Assembly: GCA_001436895.1 (NCBI GenBank)
Contig: JQAY01000010.1
Location: 27,984 to 91,983, forward strand
Length of the DNA stretch: 64,000 nucleotides
Origin: Weissella confusa
GTDB lineage: Bacteria; Bacillota; Bacilli; Lactobacillales; Lactobacillaceae
Direction of reading: 5' to 3'
Below are positions 1 to 11,531 of this stretch, in pieces. Below the pieces are notes generated by a model. The model had not been told where the DNA came from. It made no database searches and worked only from the letters and a program-made list of their open reading frames with translations. How positions within the stretch are numbered: the stretch's first letter is position 1; every line of letters begins with the position of its first letter. The translations under genes were made by a program, and so were the position numbers.

Positions 1-50
1 GTATCAAGCGTTTGCTGGCTGCCTTTGCACCAATCCAAAAAGTCAATTAA
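1..50 (+). CDS. pcrA: 3' end of ATP-dependent DNA helicase PcrA (partial)
   Basis: Reading from base 3, the frame gives IKRLLAAFAPIQKVN and then TAA at 48-50. This resembles the conserved C-terminal tail of PcrA helicases, and pcrA directly precedes ligA in most Lactobacillales. The body of the gene lies outside the window. The stop is 17 bases before ligA, whose ribosome-binding site (GAGGGA, 55-60) follows it, so the two are probably cotranscribed. Only 15 residues are visible, so the call rests on the tail plus context. Confidence 0.7.
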   Translation, partial: IKRLLAAFAPIQKVN

Positions 51-67
51 CAAAGAGGGACTGTTGA

Positions 68-2104
<2,037 letters not shown>

Positions 2105-2158
2105 TAATCAAAAACGAAACCGCTCGATGTAGTGTCGAGTGGGTAAGAGGAGTTTTTC

Positions 2159-3349
2159 ATGATGCGTGCACTTAAATGGATTGCTGCACTAGTTGTTGTG
2201 GCAGTTTTGGCTGTAGCATTGGTCTTCTTTGGTAACTTTTTCTCAAAGAATTCGTCATCAGTTAATAATTCTGGTACGACGAAGACAACGAGCTCATCTT
2301 CATCAAAGAAGGGTGTTCAGGTTACTGGACAAGCTGACGACTCAGTTTACAAGACTGTCATCAAGGACGGTAAGTATTTGACGAGCAAGACCCGCGGTTT
2401 GACGGCCCAACAGAATGCCGGTAACACCTTTAACCTGGTTGGTTTTGAAGATGGGTTGCTTGACTTTTCTAAGGATCATTTCAGTACGTCTAAGTACGTG
2501 TTCCAAGAAGGTCAATATTTGTCTACGAAAACGGCTATAGATTGGTTGAATCGCAAGGCGGGCGATAATCCAACAGGACTAAATCCTGAGGATAATGGTA
2601 AGACTGACGATTCACGTGCACCAATCTACTTGCAAACAATTGAAGAACAAGACTTCATGACGCAAGACGGTGATAACCTGAAGTTGGCTGGTATCGTCAT
2701 CGGTATGGGAATGAACACCCAAGACGTTTATCAAAAGGAAAAAGATGGGCCTAGCTTTACGCAAGATATTGATAAGGCTGACCGCATTGCTCACGGTAAG
2801 GAAATGGCTGCTGAAGTCGTTAAGCGTTACCGTGCAATGAAGGATATTCCTGCTGATGTCCCAATCTATGTGGCGATGTACGCCCAAGCCAAGGATGATT
2901 CATTGGCTGGTGGTAGCTTCTACAGCTGGAACGTATCTAAGTCAGGTGATGCACTTGGTTCATGGACTGACTTGAATAATCAAACGGTCGTGTTGCCAAT
3001 GCAAGAAGGTACGACGTCATCAAAGTCGGTTGCAAGTTCATTGAACACGAGCTTCACAAACTTTGTCGACAAGGTACAAGGATTCTTCCCTAACTTGGCA
3101 TCTGTGACTGGTCAAGCCGCCTACCGTGATGGTACGTTGCGTGGTTTGAATGTAACAGTCTCAACACAGTTCTATTCAGCAACCGAAATCCAAAGCTTTG
3201 CTAATTACATTGCGCAAATTGCACCAAGTTACCTACCAAATGGGGTGCCAGTTCAAATTCGAATTGAAGCGTCAACAGGTATGCAAGCTTACGTGACGAC
3301 GGACGCAAAGGATAACAAATACACAGTTACGATTCTAGGATCATACTAA
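2159..3349 (+). CDS. camS: CamS family protein (sex-pheromone precursor family), membrane anchored
   Basis: The 396-residue sequence matches the CamS/YerH family. These are normally lipoproteins, some of whose signal peptides release pheromone peptides in enterococci. The N-terminus has one hydrophobic segment (about residues 5-25), then a Ser/Lys/Thr-rich linker (27-50) and the globular CamS domain. Unlike typical family members there is no lipobox cysteine after the hydrophobic segment, and I find no cysteine anywhere in the protein, so it is probably a single-pass anchored or cleaved secreted protein. GGAG at 2149-2152 is the likely ribosome-binding site. It follows ligA, as in Bacillales and Lactobacillales. 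A terminator follows. Confidence 0.85.
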   Translation: MMRALKWIAALVVVAVLAVALVFFGNFFSKNSSSVNNSGTTKTTSSSSSKKGVQVTGQADDSVYKTVIKDGKYLTSKTRGLTAQQNAGNTFNLVGFEDGLLDFSKDHFSTSKYVFQEGQYLSTKTAIDWLNRKAGDNPTGLNPEDNGKTDDSRAPIYLQTIEEQDFMTQDGDNLKLAGIVIGMGMNTQDVYQKEKDGPSFTQDIDKADRIAHGKEMAAEVVKRYRAMKDIPADVPIYVAMYAQAKDDSLAGGSFYSWNVSKSGDALGSWTDLNNQTVVLPMQEGTTSSKSVASSLNTSFTNFVDKVQGFFPNLASVTGQAAYRDGTLRGLNVTVSTQFYSATEIQSFANYIAQIAPSYLPNGVPVQIRIEASTGMQAYVTTDAKDNKYTVTILGSY

Positions 3350-3356
3350 TTATTTG

Positions 3357-3384
3357 AAACCAGACCAATTTGGTCTGGTTTTTT
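3357..3384 (+). terminator. Rho-independent terminator after camS
   Basis: AAACCAGACCAA pairs with TTGGTCTGGTTT and is followed by a T-run. It ends the pcrA-ligA-camS transcript. Confidence 0.9.
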
Positions 3385-3449
3385 GCTTGCATTCATAAAC
3401 CTAAACAAGTATAGTAGTAAAAATATATTTTTTTGGGAGGATGAATGAA

Positions 3450-4085
3450 ATGGGGATGCATCAATATTTATCAGGTTTGAATGAACTTGAAATGATCACA
3501 CGCGCACCGGGGTACTTTAAGTATCAACCTCATTCAGTGGCCGCCCACTCATGGAAGGTTACCGAGGCTGCACAGTTCTTGGGTGACATCGAAGAACAAG
3601 CGGGTAATGATGTTAACTGGCGTATGCTTTACGAAAAGGCTTTGAATCACGATATTACGGAACGTTTTATCGGTGATATTCGCACACCAGTTAAGTATGC
3701 GTCAGCAACCTTGCGTCAAATGTTGGCTGATGTGGAAGACTCATTGTCAGATAACTTTGTAAAGACTGAGATTCCAGTTGAGTTGCAGGAAGCATACAAG
3801 CGTCGTCTTCACGAGGGTAAGGATGACACGCTTGAAGGACGTATCTTGTCGGTGGCTGATAAGGTTGACTTGTTGTATGAAGCATATGGCGAATTACAAA
3901 AGGGTAACCCAGAGCCTGTGTTCTTGGAAATTTACAAGGAAAGCTTGGAAACAATTTTCGCTTTCCGTGACATGCCAAGTGTGGCTTACTTTATTCGTGA
4001 GGTGCTGCCAGAGTTGCTGGACGAGCAATTTCCAGGTTCAGAACAATTACAACGCATCTACATCGGCATCTTCAATGCAAAGTAG
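3450..4085 (+). CDS. HD-domain nucleotidase, YfbR-like
   Basis: HD-superfamily phosphohydrolase of the YfbR type, which are 5'-deoxynucleotidases. The metal-binding pattern is visible: H near residue 28 (VAAHSWK), the HD pair in NHDITER, and a later D in SVADKVD. The GGGAGG ribosome-binding site ends at 3440, directly against an upstream ATG at 3441. The in-frame ATG at 3450 has a 9-base spacing and is the better start, with a third candidate at 3456. About 211 residues, a usual length. It is a lone gene between two terminators. Substrate is inferred from family only. Confidence 0.8.
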   Translation: MGMHQYLSGLNELEMITRAPGYFKYQPHSVAAHSWKVTEAAQFLGDIEEQAGNDVNWRMLYEKALNHDITERFIGDIRTPVKYASATLRQMLADVEDSLSDNFVKTEIPVELQEAYKRRLHEGKDDTLEGRILSVADKVDLLYEAYGELQKGNPEPVFLEIYKESLETIFAFRDMPSVAYFIREVLPELLDEQFPGSEQLQRIYIGIFNAK

Positions 4086-4113
4086 TCATAAGTTGTTATA
4101 ATGATAAATAGAG

Positions 4114-4139
4114 AAGTCCACTGTTCTCAGTGGGCTTTT
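4114..4139 (+). terminator. Terminator after the HD nucleotidase gene
   Basis: AAGTCCACTG pairs with CAGTGGGCTT through a TTCT loop (one U-G pair), followed by a short T-run. It lies between the HD gene and uvrB. Confidence 0.75.
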
Positions 4140-4189
4140 GTGTTTGTTGAGAGAAAATAACTATTAATGCAGAAAGTGAGTAGGCGAAT

Positions 4190-6205
4190 ATGATTAATCG
4201 TGATGACAGCCATACCTACGAGGTTGTGTCAAAGTATGAGCCAACTGGGGATCAACCCACAGCTATTGATAAGCTGGTAACTGGCTTGAAGAATGGTGTT
4301 AAGGAACAAATCTTGTTGGGAGCAACCGGAACTGGAAAAACCTTCACCATTTCAAACGTCATTGCCCAGGCCAATAAGCCAGTTTTGGTTTTGTCACACA
4401 ACAAGACCTTGGCGGGCCAATTGTATGGTGAGTTCAAGGAATTCTTCCCAAATAATGCGGTTGAGTATTTCGTGTCTTACTATGATTACTACCAACCCGA
4501 AGCGTATGTGCCATCTTCTGACACGTATATTGAAAAGGACTCATCAATTAATGATGAAATTGATAAACTTCGTAATTCAGCGACGGCATCATTGCTAGCG
4601 CGTAACGACACCATCGTGGTGGCTTCAGTCTCATCTATCTTTGGTTTGGGTAGTCCTGAACAATATAATGATCACGTTATTAACGTTCGTGTTGGTGACA
4701 TTATCGAGCGTAATGATTTGATGCGTCGCTTGGTTGATATTCAATTCCAACGCAATGATATCGACTTCCAGCGTGGTCGCTTCCGTGCGCGTGGGGATGT
4801 TTTGGAAATCTTCCCAGCGTCATCTGACGCGAAGGCGATTCGCATTGAATTCTTTGGGGATGAAGTTGATCGCATTCGCGAAGTGGATTCGTTGACTGGT
4901 GAAGTGACGGCTGATTTGGATTTGGCAACCATCTTCCCAGCAACCCACTTTATGACCAATGATGAGATTCGTGAGCGTGCTTTGAAGACAATTCAAGCCG
5001 AGTTGGACGCCCAATTGAAGGTGTTTGAAGAAGAAGGTAAGTTGTTGGAGGCGCAGCGCTTAAAGCAACGTACTGAATACGATATTGAAATGATTCGTGA
5101 AATGGGCTTCACCAGCGGTATTGAAAACTATTCACGTCACATGGATGGTCGTGCACCAGGTGAGCCACCGTTTACGTTGCTCGACTTTTTCCCGGATGAT
5201 TTCTTGATTGTTGTCGATGAGTCCCACGTGACGATGCCACAAGTACGTGGTATGTATAAGGGTGATCGCGCTCGTAAGGAAACGTTGATTGATTACGGAT
5301 TCCGTTTGCCATCAGCGTTGGATAATCGTCCGCTCCGTCTGGATGAGTTTGAAGAACACGTTAACCAAATTATCTACATGTCAGCCACACCGGGTGATTA
5401 TGAAGAAGAACGTGTGTCAAACAAGGATGTTGCGCAACAAATTATTCGTCCAACTGGTTTGTTGGATCCTGAAATTGAAGTGCGCCCGGTTATGGGGCAA
5501 ATTGATGATTTGTTGGGTGAAATTAACGAACGTGTCGCCAAAGATGAACGTGTCTTTGTGACGACGTTGACGAAGAAGATGGCCGAAGATTTGACGGACT
5601 ATCTTGAAGACGTCGGTGTGAAAGTTAAGTACTTACACTCAGACATTAAGACGCTTGAACGAACTGAAATCATTCGTGATTTGCGTTTGGGTAAGTTTGA
5701 CGTCTTGGTTGGTATCAACTTGTTGCGTGAAGGAATTGACGTGCCTGAAGTGTCATTGGTAGCCATTTTGGACGCCGATAAGGAAGGCTTCTTGCGCAAT
5801 ACCCGTTCTTTGATTCAGACGATTGGACGTGCAGCTCGTAACGAGAATGGTCACGTCATTATGTATGCGGATGATGTGACGGCCTCAATGAAGGCGGCTA
5901 TGGATGAGACGGCCCGCCGTCGCGCTATCCAAATGTCATATAATGAGGAACACGGTATTACACCACACACCATCAAGAAGGAAATTCGTGGTTTGATTGC
6001 GGTTACCCACGAATCTGACGATAACAGCAACAAGTCTGCAAGCTTCACAGAAGTGGCCTTCAAGGATATGGCGCGTCCAGATCAAGAAGCCATGATTGCC
6101 AATTTGGAAGATCAAATGCGTGCAGCAGCTAAGCGTTTGGACTTCGAAGAGGCAGCTAGCTTGCGTGATGCGGTGATGGAATTGAAGTTGCAACTTGGGG
6201 TTTAA
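4190..6205 (+). CDS. uvrB: Excinuclease ABC subunit UvrB
   Basis: Damage-verification helicase-like subunit of nucleotide excision repair that works with UvrA and UvrC. The 671 residues have Walker A GATGTGKT at about 44-51, the beta-hairpin region rich in tyrosine ([12 protein letters not shown]) near 95-107, a DEAD-like DESH box near residue 343, and a C-terminal UVR motif (about 630-665). Length and motifs are typical. uvrA is not adjacent in the downstream direction, since an acc operon follows instead. It lies alone, with a terminator upstream. Confidence 0.98.
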   Translation: MINRDDSHTYEVVSKYEPTGDQPTAIDKLVTGLKNGVKEQILLGATGTGKTFTISNVIAQANKPVLVLSHNKTLAGQLYGEFKEFFPNNAVEYFVSYYDYYQPEAYVPSSDTYIEKDSSINDEIDKLRNSATASLLARNDTIVVASVSSIFGLGSPEQYNDHVINVRVGDIIERNDLMRRLVDIQFQRNDIDFQRGRFRARGDVLEIFPASSDAKAIRIEFFGDEVDRIREVDSLTGEVTADLDLATIFPATHFMTNDEIRERALKTIQAELDAQLKVFEEEGKLLEAQRLKQRTEYDIEMIREMGFTSGIENYSRHMDGRAPGEPPFTLLDFFPDDFLIVVDESHVTMPQVRGMYKGDRARKETLIDYGFRLPSALDNRPLRLDEFEEHVNQIIYMSATPGDYEEERVSNKDVAQQIIRPTGLLDPEIEVRPVMGQIDDLLGEINERVAKDERVFVTTLTKKMAEDLTDYLEDVGVKVKYLHSDIKTLERTEIIRDLRLGKFDVLVGINLLREGIDVPEVSLVAILDADKEGFLRNTRSLIQTIGRAARNENGHVIMYADDVTASMKAAMDETARRRAIQMSYNEEHGITPHTIKKEIRGLIAVTHESDDNSNKSASFTEVAFKDMARPDQEAMIANLEDQMRAAAKRLDFEEAASLRDAVMELKLQLGV

Positions 6206-6230
6206 CTCCTTTTCTGCCCGAAAAGGCCTG

Positions 6231-6258
6231 TTGAGATGTGATATACTTGATATACGAT
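6231..6258 (+). promoter_or_regulatory. Candidate acc operon promoter with 8-bp direct repeats
   Basis: TTGAGA (6231-6236), 16-base spacer, TACGAT (6253-6258). The spacer carries two direct copies of TGATATAC (6239-6246 and 6248-6255), 9 bases apart, the second running into the -10. The repeats could be a regulator site. That function is inference. Confidence 0.45.
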
Positions 6259-6282
6259 GTTTATAGAAATTAGGGGTATATC

Positions 6283-6714
6283 ATGAGTTTGAATTTAAGC
6301 GATATTCAAGCATTGATGCATGATTTTGAGCAGAGCTCATTACGTGAATTCAAGCTAGATACTGAAGAAACACATCTTTATCTCAGCAAGAACGACCAAG
6401 CACCAATAATGATGGCACAACAACCAGCTGCCAACGTGGCAACTCAGACTGACGAATCAGTTGTTGTGGATACAACGGTGACGATTAAAGCACCACTTGT
6501 TGGTACCGTTTATTTGGCCCCAAAGCCAGAAGCTGCGAACTTTAAATCAGTTGGTGACACAGTCGCTGTCGGTGAAACGGTGGCCATTGTTGAAGCCATG
6601 AAATTGATGACGGAAGTAAAAAGTGACGTTGCTGGTGTTATTACGGCTGTTAATGTCGATAATGAAGCTGTCGTTGGATACGATGATATCCTGTATACGG
6701 TTCAACCGGCATAG
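6283..6714 (+). CDS. accB: Acetyl-CoA carboxylase biotin carboxyl carrier protein AccB
   Basis: Carries the biotin that shuttles carboxyl groups between AccC and AccDA in malonyl-CoA synthesis. 143 residues: an N-terminal helical part, an Ala/Gln/Thr linker (about 45-70) and a C-terminal biotinyl domain. The biotinylation motif EAMKLM places the modified lysine at K107. AGGGGT just upstream of 6283 is the ribosome-binding site. First gene of accBCDA. In many lactic acid bacteria accB and accC are separated by fabZ within a fab cluster, but here accC follows directly. Confidence 0.97.
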   Translation: MSLNLSDIQALMHDFEQSSLREFKLDTEETHLYLSKNDQAPIMMAQQPAANVATQTDESVVVDTTVTIKAPLVGTVYLAPKPEAANFKSVGDTVAVGETVAIVEAMKLMTEVKSDVAGVITAVNVDNEAVVGYDDILYTVQPA

Positions 6715-6767
6715 TTTGAAAGGGGTTGGAAATTTTTCCAGCCTCTTTTCATTTGATGGAGTTAATT

Positions 6768-8144
6768 ATGTTTAAAAAAGTTTTGGTGGCGAACCGTGGC
6801 GAAATCGCCGTACGCATTATTCGCGCACTGCATGAGATGGACATCAAAGCGGTGGCCATTTACAGTACGGTCGACAAAGAAGCGTTGCATGTGCAATTAG
6901 CTGATGAGGCAATTGCGGTTGGTGGCCCACGACCTCAAGATTCATATTTGAATATGAAAAATATCGTGAGCGCAGCCTTACTAACAGGTGTTGATGCCGT
7001 TCACCCTGGTTATGGATTCCTGTCTGAAAATGCGATGTTTGTGAATATGTTGACGGATGTTGGCATCACGTTTATCGGACCACACGCAGAAACAATTGCC
7101 TTAATGGGTGATAAGGCGCAAGCACGTGAAACGATGCGTGCGGCAGGTGTGCCAGTCATCCCCGGTAGTGTTGGCACGTTGACCGATAGCGCCGAAGCAA
7201 TTGCTGTTAGTGATCAAATTGGTTACCCAGTCATGTTGAAGGCAGCCGCTGGTGGTGGCGGTAAAGGCATGCGTTTGCTAAACAATCGTGAAGAGCTGGC
7301 GCAACAATTTGAGCGCGCACAGGCTGAAGCAAAATTAGCTTTCGGTTCAGCTGATATGTATATTGAGAAGGTGATGACAAATGTGCGTCACATCGAAGTC
7401 CAAATCATGCGTGATCAACAGGGTCAGACGGTCTTTTTCCCAGAGCGCGACTGTTCAATTCAACGTCACCACCAAAAGATGATTGAAGTATCACCAGCGG
7501 TTGGTGTCACGAGTGATATGCGTTCAGAGCTCGGTGCGTTGGCGGTCAAGGCGGCGAATGCCTTGTCTTACGAGAATACCGGAACGTTTGAATTCTTGGC
7601 TGACCGCGATAATAACTTCTATTTCATGGAAATGAATACACGCATTCAAGTGGAGCACCCGGTTACCGAAGCGGTGACTGGTTTGGACTTGGTAAAGATG
7701 CAGATTGCCGTTGCAGCTGGGGAACCATTGCCAGTCCAACAACAAGATATTCAAATTAAGCAACACGCGATTGAAGTTCGTTTGAATGCTGAAGACCCGA
7801 TGCATGATTTCCGGCCAAGCGCTGGCCAAGTCGACTTTACGTACTTGCCATTTGGCGGCCCGGGCATCCGGTTTGACTCAGCGATGTATGCGGGTGATAC
7901 CGTGCAACCTTACTACGACTCAATGTTGGGTAAAGTGATTGTTTCAGCGGATAACCGTGATGATGTCTTTAAAAAATTGGCACGTACGCTAGATGAAGTG
8001 GTTGTGCGTGGCGTTTCAACTAATCTAGCGGTGCAACGGGCATTGGTTAAGGATGAACGTGTCCACCAAGGCCTTGTACCAATTGATTTTGTAGAGACGG
8101 ACTTTTTGCCTGCGTGGTCAAAGGAAGAGGTGCAAGCGCCATGA
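6768..8144 (+). CDS. accC: Acetyl-CoA carboxylase biotin carboxylase AccC
   Basis: ATP-grasp enzyme that carboxylates the biotin of AccB. I take ATG 6768 (MFKKVLVANRGEIAVR), the family's usual N-terminus, over a longer TTG-initiated frame. This gives 458 residues, the normal length. The glycine-rich ATP loop GGGGKGMR, the HHQK segment and the EMNTRIQVEHPVTE active-site block are intact. Its stop overlaps the accD start as ATGA (8141-8144), showing translational coupling. Confidence 0.97.
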   Translation: MFKKVLVANRGEIAVRIIRALHEMDIKAVAIYSTVDKEALHVQLADEAIAVGGPRPQDSYLNMKNIVSAALLTGVDAVHPGYGFLSENAMFVNMLTDVGITFIGPHAETIALMGDKAQARETMRAAGVPVIPGSVGTLTDSAEAIAVSDQIGYPVMLKAAAGGGGKGMRLLNNREELAQQFERAQAEAKLAFGSADMYIEKVMTNVRHIEVQIMRDQQGQTVFFPERDCSIQRHHQKMIEVSPAVGVTSDMRSELGALAVKAANALSYENTGTFEFLADRDNNFYFMEMNTRIQVEHPVTEAVTGLDLVKMQIAVAAGEPLPVQQQDIQIKQHAIEVRLNAEDPMHDFRPSAGQVDFTYLPFGGPGIRFDSAMYAGDTVQPYYDSMLGKVIVSADNRDDVFKKLARTLDEVVVRGVSTNLAVQRALVKDERVHQGLVPIDFVETDFLPAWSKEEVQAP

Positions 8145-8986
8145 CCCAATTATTTGATAATCAAGCTGATAAGTTTAAGCATGCGCCTAACCCAGACGCG
8201 TTTGATAAGGTCCCGGCCGGTAGTTGGGTAACTTGTGCCTACTGTGGTGCCCAACAATACCAAGAAGAATTGGGTGAATACCTGGTTTGTGGTGTTTGTG
8301 GTTACGGGTTCCGTTTGGGGGCGCAACAACGCCTTGATTTGATGACGGATAAGTTTTCTGAATGGTACGCGGATGTTGAAATGACAACGCCGGACTTTCC
8401 AGGTTATCCTGAGAAACTTGCCAAGGCGCAAGCAATCACAGACATGAAGGAAGCGGTTATGACTGGTGAAGCGGTTATTGATGGACGACGAACTGCAGTT
8501 GCTGTGATGGATGCGCGTTTCATGATGGGATCATTAGGCGCGAAAACGGGTGAGAAATTAGCCCGCTTGTTCGACGATGCCACAGCCAAGCACTTGCCAG
8601 TTGTCCTATTTTCGGCTTCTGGTGGTGCGCGCATGCAAGAAGGTATTATGAGTCTCATGCAGCTTGCCAAGGTTTCAGGGGCCGTCGCACGTCATCGTGA
8701 AGCTGGCTTGTTGTATGTGGTTGTCCTAACTGATCCAACAATGGGTGGTGTGACAGCGTCATTTGCTATGGAAGGCGATATTATTTTGTCTGAACCACAC
8801 GCGTTGGTTGGCTTTGCTGGTCGTCGTGTCATTGAACAAACGATTCATGAAACCCTACCAAAGGACTTCCAACGCGCTGAGCACATGCAAGCAAGCGGAT
8901 TTATTGATGCGATTGTGCAACGACCTGAGTTACAGTCATACATTGGCAAGTTATTGCGTGTGCATCAAGTACCGTTGGAGGCGTAA
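8141..8986 (+). CDS. accD: Acetyl-CoA carboxylase carboxyltransferase beta subunit AccD
   Basis: With AccA it transfers the carboxyl from biotin to acetyl-CoA. The N-terminal C4 zinc ribbon (CAYC ... CGVC, about residues 27-49) and the crotonase-fold carboxyltransferase core (SASGGARMQEG) are present. The start at 8141 overlaps the accC stop by four bases and has AAGGAAGAGG at 8121-8130 as its ribosome-binding site. 281 residues, a usual length. Confidence 0.97.
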   Translation: MTQLFDNQADKFKHAPNPDAFDKVPAGSWVTCAYCGAQQYQEELGEYLVCGVCGYGFRLGAQQRLDLMTDKFSEWYADVEMTTPDFPGYPEKLAKAQAITDMKEAVMTGEAVIDGRRTAVAVMDARFMMGSLGAKTGEKLARLFDDATAKHLPVVLFSASGGARMQEGIMSLMQLAKVSGAVARHREAGLLYVVVLTDPTMGGVTASFAMEGDIILSEPHALVGFAGRRVIEQTIHETLPKDFQRAEHMQASGFIDAIVQRPELQSYIGKLLRVHQVPLEA

Positions 8987-8988
8987 TC

Positions 8989-9759
8989 ATGAGTGAATTA
9001 ACACCAATTGAAATTGCGTGGGCCGCCCGTGAAGACCGTTTCTTGGCGCGTGATTTGATTGCTAATATCGTGACTGATTTTCAAGAATTTCATGGTGATC
9101 GTGCACAAGGTGATGATCCAGCCGTGATTGGCGGTGTGGGGATGCTCGGTGAGCAACCGGTCACGATGATTGCGATTAATCGTGGTGATGAGATGGCTGA
9201 AAAGCTTCAAACCCGTAATGGTTCACCTGAAGCGAGTGGTTATCGTAAGGCGTTGCGTCTGATGCAACAAGCTAACAAATTCAATCGACCAATCATTACG
9301 TTGATTAATACACCTGGTGCCTTTCCTGGTAAAACAGCGGAAGAAGGTGGTGTCGGCCAAGCAATTGCGGAAAGCATCGTGCAAAGCATGTCGTTCACCG
9401 TACCGATGATTGCCATTATCTATGGTGAAGGTGGGTCAGGTGGTGCTTTGGCTTTAGCGACAGCGAACCAAGTTTGGATGTTTGAGCATTCCATTTATGC
9501 GATGCTGTCACCTGAAGGGTTTGCTTCAATTATGTTCAAAGATGCCAAGCGTGCACCAGAAGCAGCAGAACTATTGGGGCTGACCCCACAAGAACTTTTG
9601 GCGAAAAAGATTGTGGAACGAGTTATCCTTGAAGGCGATGATCGCGACCTGTTTTATGAAAACCTGCGTCGTGATTTGCTACAAACAATTGACGATTTGT
9701 TCCAGTTGGGTCCAGAAGAAATTAGGACGCAACGACAAATGCGATTTGATAAATACTAA
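8989..9759 (+). CDS. accA: Acetyl-CoA carboxylase carboxyltransferase alpha subunit AccA
   Basis: Alpha partner of AccD. 256 residues, the short form usual in lactic acid bacteria. The conserved NTPGAFPGKTAEEGG and GEGGSGGALA segments, which help bind carboxybiotin, are present. It starts two bases after the accD stop and its ribosome-binding site (TTGGAGGC) lies in the accD end. Last gene of the operon, followed by a terminator. No fab genes flank the unit. Confidence 0.97.
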   Translation: MSELTPIEIAWAAREDRFLARDLIANIVTDFQEFHGDRAQGDDPAVIGGVGMLGEQPVTMIAINRGDEMAEKLQTRNGSPEASGYRKALRLMQQANKFNRPIITLINTPGAFPGKTAEEGGVGQAIAESIVQSMSFTVPMIAIIYGEGGSGGALALATANQVWMFEHSIYAMLSPEGFASIMFKDAKRAPEAAELLGLTPQELLAKKIVERVILEGDDRDLFYENLRRDLLQTIDDLFQLGPEEIRTQRQMRFDKY

Positions 9760-9764
9760 AAACG

Positions 9765-9802
9765 AACCGTTTGGTTGACGCATGTCTGCTGAACGGTTTT
9801 TT
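9765..9802 (+). terminator. Terminator of accBCDA
   Basis: AACCGTT (9765-9771) pairs with AACGGTT (9792-9798) across a 20-base loop, followed by T6. Confidence 0.75.
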
Positions 9803-9908
9803 CATACTCTCAGCACCTATGTTGACGTCTTAACTAAAAGAATTTTTAACGTTGGTAAGGAAATGTTTGTCAACGGAAAAGTCGTGCTATCTTTGAGAAG
9901 CTTCAAAA

Positions 9909-9938
9909 CACGTCCAGACTGGAATGACGTAAAAAGCT
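9909..9938 (+). promoter_or_regulatory. 30-nt leader element, copy A (partner at 43028)
   Basis: The 30 bases here are identical at 29 positions to 43028-43057, the leader of an unrelated membrane-protein gene. Both contain the inverted pair ACGTC ... GACGT with an 11-base centre holding CCAGAYTGG. A possible promoter upstream is TTGTCA (9867-9872) with an extended -10 TGCTATCTT (9885-9893), which would put the element in the transcribed leader. Function unknown. Confidence 0.6.
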
Positions 9939-9955
9939 TGCGAGGAGGAATAAGA

Positions 9956-10600
9956 ATGGCAAAGTACGAGAAGGGTAAAAAGCCGTTATACAAGCGTATT
10001 TCATTTTGGACGATGCTGGTGATAGTGGTAGCTGTAATCGCAAATATTTCAGGCGGAAAGTCGTCTGAAAAACGTGCAAATACACCTAGCACAACGGAAA
10101 CCAGCACAGCACCTGTTCCAAACGATGCAACGAACGAGCAAAAAAACGCTTTACGTCAGGCAGCATCCTACGCCGGTCATATGCACATGTCTAAAGCGGG
10201 CATTTTTGACCAATTGACATCTGAGTATGGTGAAAAATTCAATCATGATGATGCAACATGGGCGATAGAACATTTAAAGACTGACTACAACAAGAATGCA
10301 CTGGCTAAGGCCAAAGACTATGCGAATCAACAATATATGTCTAAAAACGGCCTTTATGATCAACTGATGTCTGAGCATGGCGAAAAGTTCTTAAGTGAAG
10401 AGGCGCAGTATGCGGTCGACAACTTACAGGCAGACTATAATGAAAATGCGCACAAGAAGGCCGAACAGTATCAAAAGGAGCAAGGCATGTCTTCAGACGC
10501 CATATATGACCAGCTGAAGTCAGAGTACGGCGAAAAGTTTACACCAGAAGAAGCGCAATATGCGGTAGATCATTGCAAGCCTAACGCTCACAAAGAATAG
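9956..10600 (+). CDS. Membrane-anchored protein with three Ltp-type repeats
   Basis: 214 residues from ATG 9956, preceded by GAGGAGG. A longer upstream frame is less likely because it would run through the accA terminator and the leader element. A basic N-terminus and one transmembrane segment (about 18-35) are followed by a Thr/Ser linker and three tandem repeats of about 48 residues, each with the pattern MS..G/AIYDQL.SEYGEKF...A..A. These match the Ltp / host cell surface-exposed lipoprotein repeat (PF07553), known from phage TP-J34 Ltp, which blocks phage DNA injection. There is no lipobox cysteine. A superinfection-exclusion role is possible but unproven, since many chromosomal copies have no known function. 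Confidence 0.75.
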   Translation: MAKYEKGKKPLYKRISFWTMLVIVVAVIANISGGKSSEKRANTPSTTETSTAPVPNDATNEQKNALRQAASYAGHMHMSKAGIFDQLTSEYGEKFNHDDATWAIEHLKTDYNKNALAKAKDYANQQYMSKNGLYDQLMSEHGEKFLSEEAQYAVDNLQADYNENAHKKAEQYQKEQGMSSDAIYDQLKSEYGEKFTPEEAQYAVDHCKPNAHKE

Positions 10601-10684
10601 CTAAATCAACCAATAAAATGGCATATTTTAAGCACGGACGTTTTCTATAATTGGACTGTATAAAATAGTATGCTGTCTAATTAA

Positions 10685-11422
<738 letters not shown>

Positions 11423-11424
11423 TA

Positions 11425-11478
11425 CAAATACAACCTCAGTGGCTGTTCTTGCGGCGATTGAGGTTGTATTTGTTTTTT
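11425..11478 (+). terminator. Terminator after NagB-like copy 1
   Basis: A perfect 14-bp stem (11425-11438 with 11459-11472), 20-base loop, then a T-run. Confidence 0.92.
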
Positions 11479-11531
11479 ATCGGTTGAAGCTCGTATACTG
11501 ACTGAAACTTGGTTTTACGGGGGTAATGGGG

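Noticed and set aside
4094..4102. Extended -10 (TGTTATAAT) between the HD nucleotidase and uvrB
   Set aside because: Transcription would start directly at the terminator hairpin 4114-4139 and no fair -35 is present, so it is probably chance.
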